Counted from the first letter of the stretch, positions 25,733 through 35,713 are shown. The stretch: DNA of 53,510 bases from Oligoflexia bacterium (GCA_019694465.1 JAIBBV010000021.1:1-53510), one strand, 5' to 3'. The notes: generated by a model from the letters alone, not told the origin. A program made the numbers and translations.

Positions 25733-28513
25733 ATGGACATGAATATGCAAAATAAACTTATTCTTCGCGCCTTAAAGTGCTCCGCCTTAGCTGGAGTGAC
25801 TCTGGTACTGTTTCTGGATAATAGCGCAGCTGCTGATGTGCTGTGTAAGGACAAAAAAACTGGGGCGCTCTCCGGCGCCAAGACTTCCTGTTCAAAGGGC
25901 AAATCTCTCGTATCGAGCTTGAGCGTCACAACAAAGTCCTCATCTAGCAAGGCTGATGAGCATACCGCCACAAGAGTTGGGCTTCAAAATACTGGCGCTG
26001 TTGCCAGCGGCTCAGACACCTCCACAGGTTTAGATGTTTTGGTAACACGTACTGGAGCAGTTGGTGGAACGTTCAACAATATTGGACTAAATCTTGATGT
26101 AAGCAGTGATGGCGCAGGTGACGCCACAAATGTTGGACTGTATGTTACCACTGCTGGAGCAGACAACAACTACTGCGCTATCTTCCAAGGCGGCAATGTT
26201 GGTATTGGAGTAAGCGATCCAGACGAACAACTAGAGCTAACGGGCCGCATACATATGGGCCAATCGAGCGCTCCTAGTGATAGCACTGATAAGCTTTACA
26301 ATCTTTCGGGAACCCTTTACTGGAGTGGCCAACAGGTAGCTTTGGGTAGTGTATCGAGTGGGATTACCTCCGTAATTGCCGGAACAGGCTTAAGTGGGGG
26401 TGGAAGCTCTGGGGCTGTCACCCTAAATGTTAACGCGGGAACCTCAGCCAACAACATTGTGCAGCTAAATAGCTCAGGCGAGTTGCCAGCCGTATCAGGA
26501 GCTAACCTGACGGCTCTGAACGCCTCTAGTCTGGCTAGTGGATCGATTAGTGACAGCTTATTGTCGGCCAATGTGTCTCTGCTTGGGAATGCCATCGCGC
26601 TCTCCAGTAGTGAAGTTTCCGGGATTCTGCCGATTGCAAATGGAGGCACGGGAGCTAGCTCTTTAGCCAACCTGATTACGCTTGGCACTCATACGACTGG
26701 GAACTATGTCGCGTCTGTCGGAAGTGGCACTGGAATTTCAGGAGGAGCCTCTGGCAGCGAAGGTGCTGCATTGACACTTTCTGTTGATCAATCGTTCTCA
26801 CCCACCTGGACTGGGACACATTCATTTCAGGGCGCCGTGAATGTTGGAACATCAACGGCCTCAGTAGAAGCGTTGCACCTCAATGGTCGCTTGCAGCTTG
26901 AACAGACATCAGCACCCAGCACTACCACTGACAAACTTTATAATGTAGCTGGCTCACTGTACTTCAATGGTCAAAACATTTCAGCTGGAGCAGCCGGCGG
27001 CGATGTCACAGGGATTACAGCTGGAACTGGAATTAACGTCGTAGGATCATCAGGCGACATCACCGTATCAGTGGACACTGGCACAAGTGCCGGCGACATT
27101 GTTCAACTTAACGGATCGGCTCAAATTCCGGCCATCAGCGGAGCGCTCTTAACAAACTTAAATGCAACAAACTTATCCAGCGGGACTATCTCAGATAGCC
27201 GCTTATCAGGGAACGTATCATTGCTTGGGTCCGATGTGAGCCTTAGTTCTGAAGTTACTGGTGTTTTACCAGTCGCCAATGGTGGAATTGGCGCCTCGAG
27301 TCTAAGTAATTTGATTACCTTGGGCACACACACTACTGGCAACTATGTCGCTACACTTGCAGCTGGAACCGGGGTATTAGTCACCGGTAGCGGCACCGAA
27401 AGTGCAGCAGTAACTGTAAGTCTGGACCAGACTGTTGCTCCGACTTGGAGCAATACGCATACCTTTTCAGGGGTACTTACCGATATCACAACTGCTACCA
27501 ATGAAAATTTCTGCATAGTACCAAATGGCACTGGCAGCGTTGGAATTGGCACAACGAACCCTTCTGCAAAACTGGATACGGTCTTCACATCGACATCTGC
27601 CAGCGCTGGCACTGAGACTGGTGACGAATTTAACTTCACTGACACAGGCGTCGTATCAAGCGGCACGGATATCTCAAAAGGTGTGGACATTGTGATGACT
27701 CGTACTGGCGCCACAGGCGGCACCATTACCAGCACAGGCCTATCTGTTAGCGTCACTGGCGACACAGGCGGCACATCAACTGCTACAGGCTTAGCCGTGT
27801 CTGTTCAAAGCGCCGACACAAACATCGCTGCAACATTTAGCGGTGGTAGCGTAGGAATCGGCGACACTGTCTCAGTAGCTTCCTCTAATGTTCCATCTGG
27901 ATCGCTCGTGATTGGAAACGGCACTTTATGCGTGGATAATAGCGGAGACAACTGCGATGACAGCTCTCGCACGGCAGGGACAATTTATGCAAATGCTACA
28001 AGTGTAAGCGGTGTTGACGTCGCGGAAAATTTTCCGATTCAGGATCAAGAACAAGTCGAGGCCGGTGAGTTGGTATCAATTAATAGCCAGGTTGCAAAAC
28101 ACTGCATTTCTCAGTCTAAAGATTCAGCAGGTCACGACATTTGTACAAGGACAGTCAATGGAATTGTTCCCTTCGTAATACGTGCTACTGACGACGGCTC
28201 TTTAGCCTCACGCCGTAAAGTACTAGGCGTGGTTTCTACTGAACCTGGAGTATTGCTAGGTGGATACAAAGGCGAGCAACTAAATATTTATAAGAAAGTT
28301 CCAGTAGCTCTCAAAGGAAGAGTGCCGGTAAAGGTCTGCCTTGAAAATGGACCAATTGAGCCGGGAGATAGGATCACTCTTTCATCTACTCCTGGGGTTG
28401 GCATGCGCGCCGCAACCAGCGAAGACCCTTCAATCGTCGGTATTGCGCTGGAGTCGTTTGGAAGCGATGACGGACAACTGGAACAGGGGCTAATCTTAGT
28501 GCTGGTAAAGTAG
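25733..28513 (+). CDS. Long surface fibre protein, phage-tail-fibre/adhesin-like
   Basis: A 926-residue, Gly/Ser/Thr-rich protein with a signal peptide (to about residue 34). Two long internal repeats (about 185-370 and 390-570) contain the same run of motifs: LYNLSGTLYWSGQ, TAGTGINVVG, PAISGALLTNLNATNLSSGTISDSRL, GVLPVANGGIGASSL and TLGTHTTGNYVA. This arrangement is common in trimeric fibres. The GNVGIG and GSVGIG boxes mark further units. The C-terminal ~170 residues (GVDVAENFPIQDQE to the end) look like a peptidase-G2/chaperone-type end domain, perhaps self-cleaving. It is 3 bp behind the Cys-rich gene, so both are probably made and exported together. Confidence 0.7.
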   Translation: MDMNMQNKLILRALKCSALAGVTLVLFLDNSAAADVLCKDKKTGALSGAKTSCSKGKSLVSSLSVTTKSSSSKADEHTATRVGLQNTGAVASGSDTSTGLDVLVTRTGAVGGTFNNIGLNLDVSSDGAGDATNVGLYVTTAGADNNYCAIFQGGNVGIGVSDPDEQLELTGRIHMGQSSAPSDSTDKLYNLSGTLYWSGQQVALGSVSSGITSVIAGTGLSGGGSSGAVTLNVNAGTSANNIVQLNSSGELPAVSGANLTALNASSLASGSISDSLLSANVSLLGNAIALSSSEVSGILPIANGGTGASSLANLITLGTHTTGNYVASVGSGTGISGGASGSEGAALTLSVDQSFSPTWTGTHSFQGAVNVGTSTASVEALHLNGRLQLEQTSAPSTTTDKLYNVAGSLYFNGQNISAGAAGGDVTGITAGTGINVVGSSGDITVSVDTGTSAGDIVQLNGSAQIPAISGALLTNLNATNLSSGTISDSRLSGNVSLLGSDVSLSSEVTGVLPVANGGIGASSLSNLITLGTHTTGNYVATLAAGTGVLVTGSGTESAAVTVSLDQTVAPTWSNTHTFSGVLTDITTATNENFCIVPNGTGSVGIGTTNPSAKLDTVFTSTSASAGTETGDEFNFTDTGVVSSGTDISKGVDIVMTRTGATGGTITSTGLSVSVTGDTGGTSTATGLAVSVQSADTNIAATFSGGSVGIGDTVSVASSNVPSGSLVIGNGTLCVDNSGDNCDDSSRTAGTIYANATSVSGVDVAENFPIQDQEQVEAGELVSINSQVAKHCISQSKDSAGHDICTRTVNGIVPFVIRATDDGSLASRRKVLGVVSTEPGVLLGGYKGEQLNIYKKVPVALKGRVPVKVCLENGPIEPGDRITLSSTPGVGMRAATSEDPSIVGIALESFGSDDGQLEQGLILVLVK

Positions 28514-28601
28514 CTGCCCAGCCTTGCACTGAGTAGATAACTAGACTGCCTTAGTTCCTGTGGTCTCTCGCCGCATGGCCGAGCATAACAGATTTTCTAG
28601 C

Positions 28602-29048
28602 TTACTTAGCTGGCGGCGGCTTACTATCACCACCATTCAAGCAACGCTCTAACGCTTCCCACCCCAGCAAAGCACAACGAATGCGCGCGGAGAATTTACG
28701 TACCCCCTCTAACGCTAACACATCACCAAGCTGCTGCTTATCTGGGTGACTCTCTCCACGCATCATGGCTTGAAATGCAGCGATAAAGCGCCTAACAACT
28801 TCGATTTGCTTTCCTTGGCAAAGCTCAGACATTAATGATGCTGAGGCTTGTGAAATTGAGCAGCCATGTCCGGTGAACTTTATGTCCTGCAGCTTATCCT
28901 CGCCAACTTTAACCGTAACAGCGATTTGGTCGCCACAGAGTGGATTGAAAACATGACTGTGCGCTGATGCATCTGCTATGCAGCCATGACAGCGCGGCTT
29001 CTTAAAATGATCTAATAGCAGCTCTTGATATAACTCATCGAGAGACAT
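28602..29048 (-). CDS. sufU: SufU-type iron-sulphur cluster scaffold/sulphur acceptor
   Basis: A 148-residue IscU-fold protein of the SufU subgroup. The three conserved cysteines C38, C63 and C125 and D40 (NPLCGDQ, GHGCSISQAS, RIRCALLGW) are in place, and the extra ~20-residue insert that separates SufU from IscU is present (MMRGESHPDKQQLGDVLAL). It accepts sulphur from SufS for cluster assembly in the cytoplasm. No other suf gene is near. Confidence 0.9.
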   Translation of the reverse strand: MSLDELYQELLLDHFKKPRCHGCIADASAHSHVFNPLCGDQIAVTVKVGEDKLQDIKFTGHGCSISQASASLMSELCQGKQIEVVRRFIAAFQAMMRGESHPDKQQLGDVLALEGVRKFSARIRCALLGWEALERCLNGGDSKPPPAK

Positions 29049-29072
29049 AAATGCGGCTGGATCGTAAGTAAG

Positions 29073-29513
29073 CTAGTTCTTTTCTATGGTGCGCTTTAGC
29101 GCCTTGATTAGCTCTATTTCGTGAAAGGGTTTACTCAAAAAGTCGACCTTCCCATCGCGATGAAGCTTTTCAACCTCCGGAGTCATCTTCAAGCCGGATA
29201 CGAACAGAATCTTTGCAGCGGGATCGATTTTACGAATTTCAACCAACGCTTCATGCCCATTCATTCGAGGCATTGAAAAATCCATAAAAACACAGGCAAT
29301 CTGGTCTTTATTTTCAGCGAACGTCTCAACTGCATCCAGTCCATCAACTGCAGTGATGACCTTCCCGCCATTTTCTTCAACCATAATTGAGCTAACTTCG
29401 CGCATTAGCTCTTCATCATCGACAATTAGAATTGTGGGGCTACCTTCGAGCTTCAATTTTACGAGGCCTTTGTCCGAAACTACACAACGTTTGAGGTCGT
29501 CTGAAGTTACCAT
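29073..29513 (-). CDS. Single-domain CheY-like response regulator
   Basis: A 146-residue receiver with a 26-residue N-terminal extension. Acidic pair D32-D33, phosphoacceptor D78 (VFMDFSMPRMNG), S106 and K128 (LSKPF) are all present. There is no output domain, so it would act through protein contact. It lies 24 bp before sufU on the same strand, with a 172-bp gap upstream. Its kinase is unknown; the hybrid kinase at 42947-44113 is one candidate. Confidence 0.9.
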   Translation of the reverse strand: MVTSDDLKRCVVSDKGLVKLKLEGSPTILIVDDEELMREVSSIMVEENGGKVITAVDGLDAVETFAENKDQIACVFMDFSMPRMNGHEALVEIRKIDPAAKILFVSGLKMTPEVEKLHRDGKVDFLSKPFHEIELIKALKRTIEKN

Positions 29514-29685
29514 GATCCTATCCCTGTATGGAAATCCCCTATGTTGAGCTAGAAAAGTGCCTATCTCTAATTAGTTAGCGCTATTCGACGCCCAAGACGT
29601 ATTAAAGTTGAGCTCGCTACATAAGTATAACTGCAGCGCAATCAAGTACCACTCCTGAAAAGTGTGCAGAATATTTATAGCATTG

Positions 29686-30051
29686 CTATGCACTATTAGT
29701 ACTAATAGCAAAGTTCTGAGGGAAGCGCATTTCTTTTGTCAAAAATGCCAAATAACTCCAAGCCATGACAGCATCGGCACTGCCATTCCAATATAAGTGC
29801 CCGCGGGCCCATAGCTCCTGCGGCCCAGATCTCCCTGACTCAAGCTCTCGCCATGCTTCAGGAGACATGACGACTTCAGCGTCACAGGCTTCTTTGGCCC
29901 CTTCTTCAAGCCTAGGCTGCTCTTCCAGAATTAAGATCAAGCGAAGCTGCGGTTGTGATGTATCAACAAAACTTAAACGGAAACGCGGCAATTCTTCGCG
30001 GTTTTTAAGTGTAAGAGCAGTTGCAAGCCAACGTAAAATGAGATCTCGCAT
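29686..30051 (-). CDS. SCP2-like (sterol-carrier fold) small protein
   Basis: A 121-residue protein. Its second half fits the SCP2 fold pattern (AEVVMSPEAWRELESGRSGPQELWARGHLYWNGSADAVMAWSYL), in which a small hydrophobic cavity binds lipids. Because it lies near phosphatidylserine decarboxylase and a TPR protein on the same strand, a lipid-related role is reasonable but unproven. The match is by pattern only. Confidence 0.5.
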   Translation of the reverse strand: MRDLILRWLATALTLKNREELPRFRLSFVDTSQPQLRLILILEEQPRLEEGAKEACDAEVVMSPEAWRELESGRSGPQELWARGHLYWNGSADAVMAWSYLAFLTKEMRFPQNFAISTNSA

Positions 30052-30120
30052 GGGAAGATCGATAGCATGAAGGCGCTTGGAGAGCTACAGCCTATGCTCT
30101 ACTGATCCTACACTCGGCAA

Positions 30121-31113
30121 TTAAGCCTGAGTACCTGATGAAAGATTACTGATTAGATCGTCGAGGGTCCTTGAGTGCGTGTAAGAACCCAGAAGCTTAC
30201 TTCCAAGCTCCTTGGCCCTGCTAGCTACAACAAGCGCCGAGATCTTATCCCCACAATGATAGAAAGCTTCCGCCAAAATATGCATCTCGCGAGGGCTAGT
30301 CCAGCTAGTCTTTTGACAAGCCGTGGTAGCAAGCTGACGTGCATAGTCCGCGTTATAGAATGTGCCACTACGCAGATAAGTTTCCGCTAAAAGCGACAAA
30401 AGGCGCGGATACTCTGAGGAGGCATGTAATGCTCTGCGCAAAAGCCGGCGTGCCAGAGCTACCTTGCCCTCTTCTATCAATACTTCGCCGAAGGCAATCA
30501 CACATTCAAACGGAGCGCCTGGTCGACTAGCCACCTGTGCAAGCTGCGTTCGCGCCAGCTGATGCTCAGGCGTGCCAGGGCGACGCATAATCATTTGCGC
30601 ACGAGCCACAAATGCCTTGGCCCGCACATCACTGTCATCATCTGTTTGCACTGACTGCAATGTCCTCAACGCTTCTTCTAACAGATACTTTGGGGCGCGT
30701 GCATCGATCGCAGCACCTAGAAACAGACTGGCCATCTCAACATCGGGAGCTAAATTACGTAGAGCGCGGCGCATAGTCCAAGCCGCTTGTAACGACTCCC
30801 CTCTCCAAAGTTGCAAGCGTGCTAGACGTAGCTGCGCTTCTCGCGAATTAGGCAACATGGCGACAACTTTCTGAAGTTCTTCCTCTGCGGCCTCCAACTT
30901 GCCCATGCGGAAAAGGCAGTATGACAAATCCAGTCGTGCACAGTACTGTGCAGGGTGGCTGTGAGATGTTCTTAGGCCCTTACGATACAGACGCTCGGCA
31001 TCAACAAATTTTCCTTGGCGGTACATGGCTGCCGCCTTGACCCACGCGAAGACTGGCAATGTGCGCCAAGTCTTCCACCACTTTACTACTAACCCAATAC
31101 TTTCAACCTGCAT
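30121..31113 (-). CDS. TPR-repeat protein
   Basis: A 330-residue protein made of tetratricopeptide-like helical pairs from about residue 25 to 320, for example AAMYRQGKFVDAERLYRKGL and LSYCLFRMGKLEAAEEELQKVVAMLPNSREAQLRLARLQLWRGESLQAAW. No signal peptide is clear, so it probably acts in the cytoplasm as a protein-binding scaffold. It lies 69 bp upstream of the SCP2-like gene on the same strand. Confidence 0.75.
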   Translation of the reverse strand: MQVESIGLVVKWWKTWRTLPVFAWVKAAAMYRQGKFVDAERLYRKGLRTSHSHPAQYCARLDLSYCLFRMGKLEAAEEELQKVVAMLPNSREAQLRLARLQLWRGESLQAAWTMRRALRNLAPDVEMASLFLGAAIDARAPKYLLEEALRTLQSVQTDDDSDVRAKAFVARAQMIMRRPGTPEHQLARTQLAQVASRPGAPFECVIAFGEVLIEEGKVALARRLLRRALHASSEYPRLLSLLAETYLRSGTFYNADYARQLATTACQKTSWTSPREMHILAEAFYHCGDKISALVVASRAKELGSKLLGSYTHSRTLDDLISNLSSGTQA

Positions 31114-31224
31114 GACAATGTACTCAACAAAAGCGAGTCCCCATGACTACCAGCACGACATATTGTCGTACCCACTTATCGCGCTAAGCAGGGCGCTTGC
31201 TTCATGTCGATTTATTGTGTGCAA

Positions 31225-32037
31225 TCAGGTAGTTATGCTACGGCCTAGACGCACAGGCTGGTCGAGTATCCCGCCTTTTAGAGGCAGCTGACGCTGAAAT
31301 AGCAAAACCACACTCGAGCCAAGCATGAAAGTTCCAAGCCTGTCACCCTTCTTTAGGTTTAATGGAGAGTCGTAACGATGCCCATTACAAACTGGCGAAT
31401 AGTGGCTGGCACAAGACCTGGGATCAATATTTAAACGAATGTTACCAACATTTAATGCACCCACCATAATTAGCGCACCACTTCCAAACTCTGAATCAAA
31501 CGATATGGCTACACGCTCATTCACGGCGAATAGATTTTTTATTCGTGCCAAGGCCCAATTGTTTACCGGCCATAAACTTCCAGGGATGCTATGCCAAGAG
31601 GTGACTCTCATATCGCATGGCGCATGAACATGATGGTAATCACGTGGACAAAGGTAGAAGTTAAAAAAAACGCCACTCTGATATTTAGTAGCCTCAGTTG
31701 CCTCCCCCAATAGATCCTCAACTTTGTAGGATATTCCTTTTACCAAGAGCAAAGATCCGGCAGTAATTGCCCCGGCTTCTCTTAGCCATCCATCGACAGG
31801 ACTAACTACTCCAGCCTCAAGTGGCCTTAGCCCGGAGCGCAAGTTGCGTGTAAACAGCTCCTGCACTGAATTGTATTCAGCGAACGGCTGCTCACTCTCG
31901 CTCTCATTCAAGCCAAGTATTCGAGCGACCACTGGGATAAGCCTAGCAGCCAGCGCACGCGGCCAACGCAAAGCTGCAATTCGGCCAACACAATAACTTA
32001 TTAATTTCTTTGGAAGCAGCTGTACGAGGAAAAGCAT
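31225..32037 (-). CDS. psd: Phosphatidylserine decarboxylase
   Basis: A 270-residue Psd. The proenzyme cleaves itself before S241 in FMLGSSVVLLF, which becomes the pyruvoyl group; the common motif is LGST, so Thr is replaced by Ser here. D82 (SPVDG) and the YHHVHAP histidines (about 135-138) complete the catalytic set. It makes phosphatidylethanolamine in the inner membrane. It is 11 bp after the E1-fusion gene and probably cotranscribed. Confidence 0.92.
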   Translation of the reverse strand: MLFLVQLLPKKLISYCVGRIAALRWPRALAARLIPVVARILGLNESESEQPFAEYNSVQELFTRNLRSGLRPLEAGVVSPVDGWLREAGAITAGSLLLVKGISYKVEDLLGEATEATKYQSGVFFNFYLCPRDYHHVHAPCDMRVTSWHSIPGSLWPVNNWALARIKNLFAVNERVAISFDSEFGSGALIMVGALNVGNIRLNIDPRSCASHYSPVCNGHRYDSPLNLKKGDRLGTFMLGSSVVLLFQRQLPLKGGILDQPVRLGRSITT

Positions 32038-32048
32038 ACATTGATCAT

Positions 32049-34049
32049 CTAGAAAGCCAGCAAATTTTGAATAGCCTGCACCAGCCGAGATTTACCAAGG
32101 AAGTTCGCTTCAAGCGCTGAATTAAATGGCACAGGCGTGTCGAGACTACCCACTCGCAGCACTGGACAATCCAAGCAAGCAAAACAATTCTCTCCGATCC
32201 AGGCAGCGACTTCTGCCCCTACCCCGCCTAACAAGCTATCTTCATGCACTACTATTGCACGCGATGTCTTGCTAACGCTGGATCTAATCGATTCCCAATC
32301 AATTGGGGCCAATGTTCGCAAATCTATAATTTCTAGATCCCACTCTGGATGCTGCGCCTGCGCCTCAAGCGCCCAATGTACAGCTGCACCGTACGCAACC
32401 ACTGTCGCCGCACCACCATGTCTACACACACGCGCCTTACCGAACGGGATTGTGTAGTAGCCATTTGGCACTTCTTCAGCGACACTTCTATAAAGCTGCT
32501 TATGTTCAAAAAACATGACAGGATTTGGATCTTCTATGGCGCTAAGCAACAGGCCCTTTGCATCAGCGGGAAAGGCTGGATAGGCGATCTTCAGGCCTGG
32601 TGTCTTAAAGAACCAGGCTTCGTTTGACTGTGAATGGAAGGGACCGGCTCCGGTTCCGGCACCCGTTGGCATGCGTACTACGACATCGGCTGCTTGCCCC
32701 CAGCGATAGTGTACTTTGGCTAGGTTGTTAACAATCTGATTGAATCCACAACTTACAAAGTCTGCAAACTGCATTTCCACCACTGCCTTCATCCCACGCA
32801 CCGAAAGCCCCAGCGCAGCGCCAAGGATAGCCGATTCGCACAAGGGGGTATTGCGAATGCGCTGTGGGCCAAACTCATCAAGGAATCCCTCGCTGACCTT
32901 AAATACGCCACCATACGCAGCCACATCCTGCCCCATAAATACGAGCCGCTCATGGCGACGAAGCCCCTCACGCAATCCGTCTGAGATAGCATCTACGAAG
33001 CGGCGTCGCGTAGTCTGAGCTCCAGGCGCGACTTCTGCCTGAGTAAAGGACGCATACACATCAGACAACTCAACACTAGAACTGACACTGACCGGCTTAT
33101 CAGCAAAGGCCCGCTCGCAGGCTTCTTCGATTAACTGCTTACAGTGAGTACGTTCCTGCTTAACATCCTCCATAGAAATGACACGATCCTGCAGTAAACG
33201 TTGCTCGAAGCGCTTCAGCGGATCCTTTGCAGCCCAAGCCGCTATCAAATCCTTCGGCACATACTTCACGCCCGAGGCTTCTTCATGACCACGCATACGA
33301 AATGTCATGCACTCTAAAAGAATGGGGCGGGCCTCTTTGCGCATTGAAGCACTAAGCCTAGTAACAGTATCGAAAACTTCGATTAAGTCATTGCCATCTA
33401 TAGTAAGGCCCTCAATACCATAGCCCTGTGCACGATCGGCAATTTGCCGGCAACAAAACTGTTCCTGTGTTGGGGTGGATAGTGCATATCCATTATTTTC
33501 AACTACAAAAATTACCGGCGACTTCCATACAGCAGCGACATTGAGCGCTTCGTGGAAATCACCCTCACTAGTTCCACCTTCGCCAGAAAAAACTGCTGCA
33601 ATATTTCCAGTATCTAACAAGCGCTCAGCTAGAGCGATCCCTCCGGCTACACACAACTGAGGACCGAGATGCGATATCATCCCTACAATATGGTGTTCTT
33701 TAGTACCAAAATGAAAAGAGCGATCACGCCCCTTAGTGTAGCCGCTCTCAGTTCCCTGCCACTGTGAGATTAGTCGATCTAATGGGACGCCCCTTGAAGT
33801 AAATACCCCTAAATTTCTGTGTAGGGGCAAGATATAATCGGCTGGATTAAGCGCCTGCGTCACACCTACAGAGATGGCCTCCTGTCCGATTCCTGAAAAC
33901 CACTTACTCACCTTTCCCTGTCGCAAGAGTAGCAACATTTTTTCTTCAATCATGCGCGGCAAGAGTAATGCCTGGTAAAGGCCGCGCAGCTTAGTGGCGG
34001 AGTGCGAAGCGGAATTTGCACCGGGAATAAGTTTTCGTGCGACTACCAT
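32049..34049 (-). CDS. 2-oxoacid dehydrogenase E1, fused alpha and beta subunits
   Basis: A ~666-residue protein. The alpha part has YQALLLPRMIEEKMLLLLRQGKV and the thiamine-diphosphate motif from GEGGTSEG to ENNGYA; the beta part has GQDVAAYGGVFKVSEGF, MPTGAGTGAGPFHSQS and DLRTLAPIDWESI. This fits the branched-chain or acetoin/pyruvate dehydrogenase E1 class, with both subunits in one chain as in several other bacteria. ATG 34049 is preferred (AAGGG upstream); the frame stays open to 34163. No E2 or E3 gene is near, so those must be elsewhere. The acyl-CoA product could feed lipid synthesis beside psd. Confidence 0.88.
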   Translation of the reverse strand: MVVARKLIPGANSASHSATKLRGLYQALLLPRMIEEKMLLLLRQGKVSKWFSGIGQEAISVGVTQALNPADYILPLHRNLGVFTSRGVPLDRLISQWQGTESGYTKGRDRSFHFGTKEHHIVGMISHLGPQLCVAGGIALAERLLDTGNIAAVFSGEGGTSEGDFHEALNVAAVWKSPVIFVVENNGYALSTPTQEQFCCRQIADRAQGYGIEGLTIDGNDLIEVFDTVTRLSASMRKEARPILLECMTFRMRGHEEASGVKYVPKDLIAAWAAKDPLKRFEQRLLQDRVISMEDVKQERTHCKQLIEEACERAFADKPVSVSSSVELSDVYASFTQAEVAPGAQTTRRRFVDAISDGLREGLRRHERLVFMGQDVAAYGGVFKVSEGFLDEFGPQRIRNTPLCESAILGAALGLSVRGMKAVVEMQFADFVSCGFNQIVNNLAKVHYRWGQAADVVVRMPTGAGTGAGPFHSQSNEAWFFKTPGLKIAYPAFPADAKGLLLSAIEDPNPVMFFEHKQLYRSVAEEVPNGYYTIPFGKARVCRHGGAATVVAYGAAVHWALEAQAQHPEWDLEIIDLRTLAPIDWESIRSSVSKTSRAIVVHEDSLLGGVGAEVAAWIGENCFACLDCPVLRVGSLDTPVPFNSALEANFLGKSRLVQAIQNLLAF

Positions 34050-34492
34050 AGCCCTTACAAATAACATAGGCCGAGGGCAATGAGTACCTGCCGTAACACT
34101 TCCCAGAGGACCCACAATTAAGATTGCTACCGCATAACCGCAGCTAGAGCCAACCTCGCGCATCGCTAGAGACAGGTCTTGACTGTTCTTGACAGTGCCA
34201 GGTCCATTAAATGGGGGCCTGCAATTGAATGGTAGCTGCAGACCCGGCGATGCTCCTGCTGCTTCTAGATAGACGTGCGATAATTAGGTGCTTGCCCCTC
34301 TGGCGATGATCGTGATTATTTCGTAACCTACTGAAAGTGCCGTGTTTTTTGCCCAGGGCTGGCTGGGATTGATTCAGGTTTGGCGCTAAGTGAGGCCATC
34401 TGCCGTGTTTATTACAAACTTAGACATTTGAGCCGATGTCCTTTATTGGGTGCATAACATAGTGGAGGACCAGATCTCTAACCTTGAGCAGC
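34050..34492. other. Intergenic region between divergent genes
   Basis: About 440 bp between the E1 start and the secreted-protein start. No gene, strong hairpin or repeat is seen. A TTGACA (near 34184) occurs but lacks a matching -10 at proper distance. Confidence 0.4.
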
Positions 34493-35629
34493 ATGACAAC
34501 AAACAAGTTTTTCTCTTCGATTATTTGTGCATTGTGCGTGTGCCTTGGCACTGAGCTTGTCGTTGCACAAACTCCAGCAATACCTGCAGCGAAAGAGCCA
34601 GGCGATCTCAATGAGCTTGCTGCTGAAATGGCGGAAAATACCTATCAAGTCCGAAAAAGCAACAAGAACCTTTCCTCCCTAGTACAATCATTGGAAGGCT
34701 TAATTGCCACATACTGCTACCCAGACTTGCGACAAACGCTTCGATACGACAGCAAGAGCATTTCCCCAAAGTGTAATAGTCTAATTGAGAAAACATTGAG
34801 TTACGATCCAGATAGCCCCGCAGCAATTTGCGCACGTGATGGCATTGAGTCGCGCAGCTGCCGGGAAGCCTATCAAGCTGTCCAATTTCTTGTACTTGAG
34901 CCTGGCCAGAGCCCCTGGTTTGGAGACAATGAACAAACTGACGCGAGCGACATCGAGGCAAAGGTCAGCGCCTCCAACTCCGAAGAAGGCCTTTCATTGC
35001 TTGAAGCACAGCTATCACAGGATGAATCGACGCTACGCTCTAACCCTCCGGACCAAGCTGCGATAGAGGCACGCATTGAGACTTCTAGCGCAAAGCTGAT
35101 AGCGCTTAGCTGCAAGTTTGTTAGGCTTAGTTTGAAGCGAAAAGCGGGAGCGGTTCAATCTGAATCCGTTAAAAACGGACTGCCCCCGGAGTTTGACGAC
35201 CCGACCTTTCAGGCCAACTTCAATTCGCTAAGTCCCACTGAGAAAGCTCAAGTCATGGAGCAGCTCTCACACCGACAGTTTAATCCGGAAGAGGCAGTTG
35301 CTCCCAAAAGGCCTTCCACCCCATTTGACGAAGTTACCGGCATGTTATTTAAGCGCGCTACCCCTGAACCTCAGGCACGCCAAGGGCAAACCGATCGCAT
35401 GCGGTTTGTATCACCGGCCTGCATGCGCTACGTAACCCGCGCTGAGAATGTTCGCGCCGCACTTTCTTATGCTACCTGCGCGCGCTGGGGCGAGTACTCT
35501 CCACAATGCGTCGACGAGCTACGGGAAGATCGTAAGCGAGCGTTGTTAAAGCAGCGAATGGGACAAAAGCGTAGCCCTGGCGAAGCAGCTGCACCGACTC
35601 GCAAGGATGCTGGCTTCGCTAAGTTTTAA
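34493..35629 (+). CDS. Hypothetical secreted protein
   Basis: I do not recognise this ~378-residue protein. It has a signal peptide (about 1-26, ending ELVVAQ). Two Cys-bearing regions (near 75-125 and 320-350: YCYPDLRQTL, ICARDGIESRSC, ACMRYVTRAEN, ATCARWGEYSPQC) flank a helical, acidic middle. The C-terminus is basic. ATG 34493 is chosen as it begins the signal sequence; an in-frame TTG lies 9 bp earlier. It is a single gene followed by a structured non-coding region. Confidence 0.65.
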   Translation: MTTNKFFSSIICALCVCLGTELVVAQTPAIPAAKEPGDLNELAAEMAENTYQVRKSNKNLSSLVQSLEGLIATYCYPDLRQTLRYDSKSISPKCNSLIEKTLSYDPDSPAAICARDGIESRSCREAYQAVQFLVLEPGQSPWFGDNEQTDASDIEAKVSASNSEEGLSLLEAQLSQDESTLRSNPPDQAAIEARIETSSAKLIALSCKFVRLSLKRKAGAVQSESVKNGLPPEFDDPTFQANFNSLSPTEKAQVMEQLSHRQFNPEEAVAPKRPSTPFDEVTGMLFKRATPEPQARQGQTDRMRFVSPACMRYVTRAENVRAALSYATCARWGEYSPQCVDELREDRKRALLKQRMGQKRSPGEAAAPTRKDAGFAKF

Positions 35630-35713
35630 AGTGTAGGCGCTCTTGATTCCTGCAAGCAAACGAGTTTATTAGCATTTATTGGACGATTTGTAGATTTTAT
35701 TTAAGCCGCAGAA

